Both the position numbers and the translations under genes were made by a program. Positions 62,603-64,000 of a stretch of DNA of 64,000 bases are shown here, piece by piece (position 1 is the stretch's first letter; each line of letters begins with the position of its first letter). The stretch is taken from positions 930,001 through 994,000 of the forward strand of contig NZ_CP080269.1 in assembly GCF_019431355.1 (NCBI RefSeq), read 5' to 3'. Source of the stretch: Paenibacillus sp. R14(2021) (GTDB taxonomy: Bacteria > Bacillota > Bacilli > Paenibacillales > Paenibacillaceae). Below the pieces are notes generated by a model. That model was not told where the DNA came from, did not search any database, and saw only the letters and a program-made list of their open reading frames with translations.

Positions 62603-63667
62603 ATGAGAGGAAAAGTGAGAATTCAAGAAATCGCTGATTTAGCAGGTGTATCCAAGTTCGCTGTTTCTCGCGCATTGTCTGGGAAGAGTGGCGTGAGCGC
62701 CCAAACGCGGGAGAAAATTTTGCGCGTCGCCGGCCAGTTGGGTTACTTCAAGAACAACGAACAGCAGCAGCGCTTCACGGGCGAGCTGCAAGAAATCGAA
62801 GAGGTCAAGTGGGACGGCACGATCGTGGTCATGTTTCCGAACTTGCGGTATCAGAACCGGGAACACATTTATTGGGGGCCTGTATTCGAAGGAGTGTCCT
62901 CGCGCCTTCGCCAGCGCGGGCTTGACATTATTACCATAACGGAGCCTTCAGACGATAACGTATTCAAGCTGCTGAATCCGGAGGCGATTCAGGGCATTAT
63001 TACGATCGGGACCGTCTCGACGCAAATTTTGCTCAAAATCAAGCAAATGGACATTCCGGTCGTCATGGTCGACCACAGCGATCCCGTCTTTGCTTGCGAT
63101 ACGATCTTCACGGATAATTTCAACAGCATGCAGCAGATGATGATGAAGCTGATCAGCAAAGGCTACCGCAAGTTCCAGTTTGTCGGGAACATCAAGGATG
63201 CGCAAAGCTATTTCGACCGTTGGCTGGCGTTCCGTTCCACGCTGGAGAGCTGCCAGATCGCACTGCAGCAGGACCCGATGCTGAACGGTCCCGAAGCGCA
63301 GGATATCTTTCTCCTGTTCAAACAATATCGGCCGGTCGACCTGCCGGAAGTTTACGTATGCGCGCATGATGTCAACGCGAAGTTCCTCATCGAGCAGCTG
63401 GGCTATCTGGGGATCGAAGTGCCTGCGCGCTGCGCGGTTACCGGCTTCGACAACACCTGCGATTCCCATCCGATTCTCGCGACGGTGAACGTGAACAAGG
63501 AGCTGCTCGGCATGCGCGCCGTGGATCAGATGTTATGGCGCATTCAAAACCCGGGAACCGCGCATGAGAAAAAACTGATTTATGCGGACGTTATTCTGCG
63601 GGAGAACTACGCCCACCTGTTGAATGGGGAAGTCGAGCAAGAAGAAGCGGACGCGGAAGCGCAATAG
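62603..63667 (+). CDS. LacI/GalR family transcriptional regulator
   Basis: A 354-residue repressor. The helix-turn-helix is RIQEIADLAGVSKFAVSRALS at about 5-25, then a periplasmic-binding-type domain ending in ATVNVNKELLGMRAVDQMLW. ATG 62603 is taken; GTG 62615 (RIQEIAD start) with GAGAGGAAAA upstream is a close alternative. It follows the exporter operon at 57 bases and may be part of the same transcript. The effector is unknown, and the target may be the exporter or an adjacent sugar locus outside the window. Confidence 0.9.
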   Translation: MRGKVRIQEIADLAGVSKFAVSRALSGKSGVSAQTREKILRVAGQLGYFKNNEQQQRFTGELQEIEEVKWDGTIVVMFPNLRYQNREHIYWGPVFEGVSSRLRQRGLDIITITEPSDDNVFKLLNPEAIQGIITIGTVSTQILLKIKQMDIPVVMVDHSDPVFACDTIFTDNFNSMQQMMMKLISKGYRKFQFVGNIKDAQSYFDRWLAFRSTLESCQIALQQDPMLNGPEAQDIFLLFKQYRPVDLPEVYVCAHDVNAKFLIEQLGYLGIEVPARCAVTGFDNTCDSHPILATVNVNKELLGMRAVDQMLWRIQNPGTAHEKKLIYADVILRENYAHLLNGEVEQEEADAEAQ

Positions 63668-64000
63668 TTTGCGGTCGCCAACCTAAATTTTTGCTAAATT
63701 TTGTTGCGGTCGCTTCCGATTTGTTTTCGTTTGGCTGCATCGAATGACCGAATAATACGTCTAACACGTTGATTTTCCCTCTCCCGGCCAATATTGGGCC
63801 ATCATACTGCTGCATAAGCCGCTCGTTATCCACGCTACGTTGTCTCTCCGTATCATTACGCATTGCCCTCCACAACTAGAGGAATACGCGACAGCCTCGC
63901 TCTAAGATTGATCGATGATAGAGATCGGATCCAACACGGATTGTTTCTGGAGTCTCCGCCTCTCAGTTTAGTTTGTAGGTGCTACAAACGAATGCGATGC
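63668..64000. other. Non-coding right end of the window
   Basis: GCGGTCGCCAAC-type sequence with an inverted repeat TTGCGGTCGC (63671-63680 and 63701-63713) and AT-rich centre may end the lacI transcript. I see no gene in the remaining bases. Confidence 0.35.

Noticed and set aside
63591-63875. A 94-codon minus-strand frame at the right end
   Set aside because: It overlaps the end of the LacI gene, has no ribosome binding site and shows no family pattern.

Overview
The window looks like chromosome of a spore-forming, Gram-positive Paenibacillaceae bacterium (Paenibacillus or Cohnella type). The basis is a YesM/YesN-type two-component pair beside a sugar ABC importer with no ATPase of its own, a three-gene GerK-type germinant receptor, a piece of the sporulation factor sigma-K, a YjgB-like and a YppC-like protein, strong AGGAGG-type ribosome binding sites, and frequent TTG/GTG starts. 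This is inference from gene content; no 16S or housekeeping locus is present.

Layout. 0.1-7.3 kb: a class II synthetase-like orphan, then kinase, regulator, lipoprotein binding protein and two permeases of a carbohydrate importer. 7.3-13.3 kb: metabolic and regulatory singletons (EEP hydrolase, TetR plus nitroreductase with a palindromic operator, NTF2-like protein, RibD-type reductase, alpha/beta hydrolase). 13.5-15.7 kb: alpha-glucan phosphorylase. About 10.7-32.5 kb is a strongly decayed zone: real genes (YjgB, YsnE, NmrA/TetR/YhgE group, HD protein, YppC, a 522-residue unknown protein) lie between broken pieces of transposases (IS110, IS256), acetyltransferase, SDR, cupin, endolysin and serine hydrolase genes, and repeated hairpin elements. 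32.5-38.3 kb: gerKA-gerKC-gerKB and a large YhgE/Pip protein, all on the minus strand. 38.7-43.5 kb: a TetR/MFS drug-efflux pair with a clear shared operator, an NmrA reductase and a cytochrome P450. 43.9-49.9 kb: LacI regulator, second ATPase-less sugar importer and a PHP metallohydrolase, apparently one catabolic locus. 51.1-55.5 kb: an AT-rich remnant island with a broken AbiH gene, a conjugation ATPase scrap, a TetR scrap, a truncated IS4 transposase and a 5'-truncated HD/Hsp90-like ATPase. 55.9 kb: the C-terminal half of sigma-K, starting where the Bacillus skin element splits that gene. 57.0-62.5 kb: an exporter operon (ATPase, membrane-fusion lipoprotein, FtsX-type permease, second ATPase with an AbrB-like tail) behind a promoter carrying a cre box; a LacI regulator follows.

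The two observations I rate highest are (1) the split sigma-K half, which suggests that the sequence to its left may belong to a skin-like element excised in sporulation, and (2) a family of seven related elements of about 100-270 bp whose ends carry arrays of a roughly 21-bp motif around TGACAAGAAC, resembling transposase-binding arrays of the IstA/TnsB/MuA class; one copy interrupts a lipoprotein gene and another a transposase remnant. The defence-type remnants next to the sigma-K half make the first more interesting. All functional names come from reading motifs by eye; no database search was possible.
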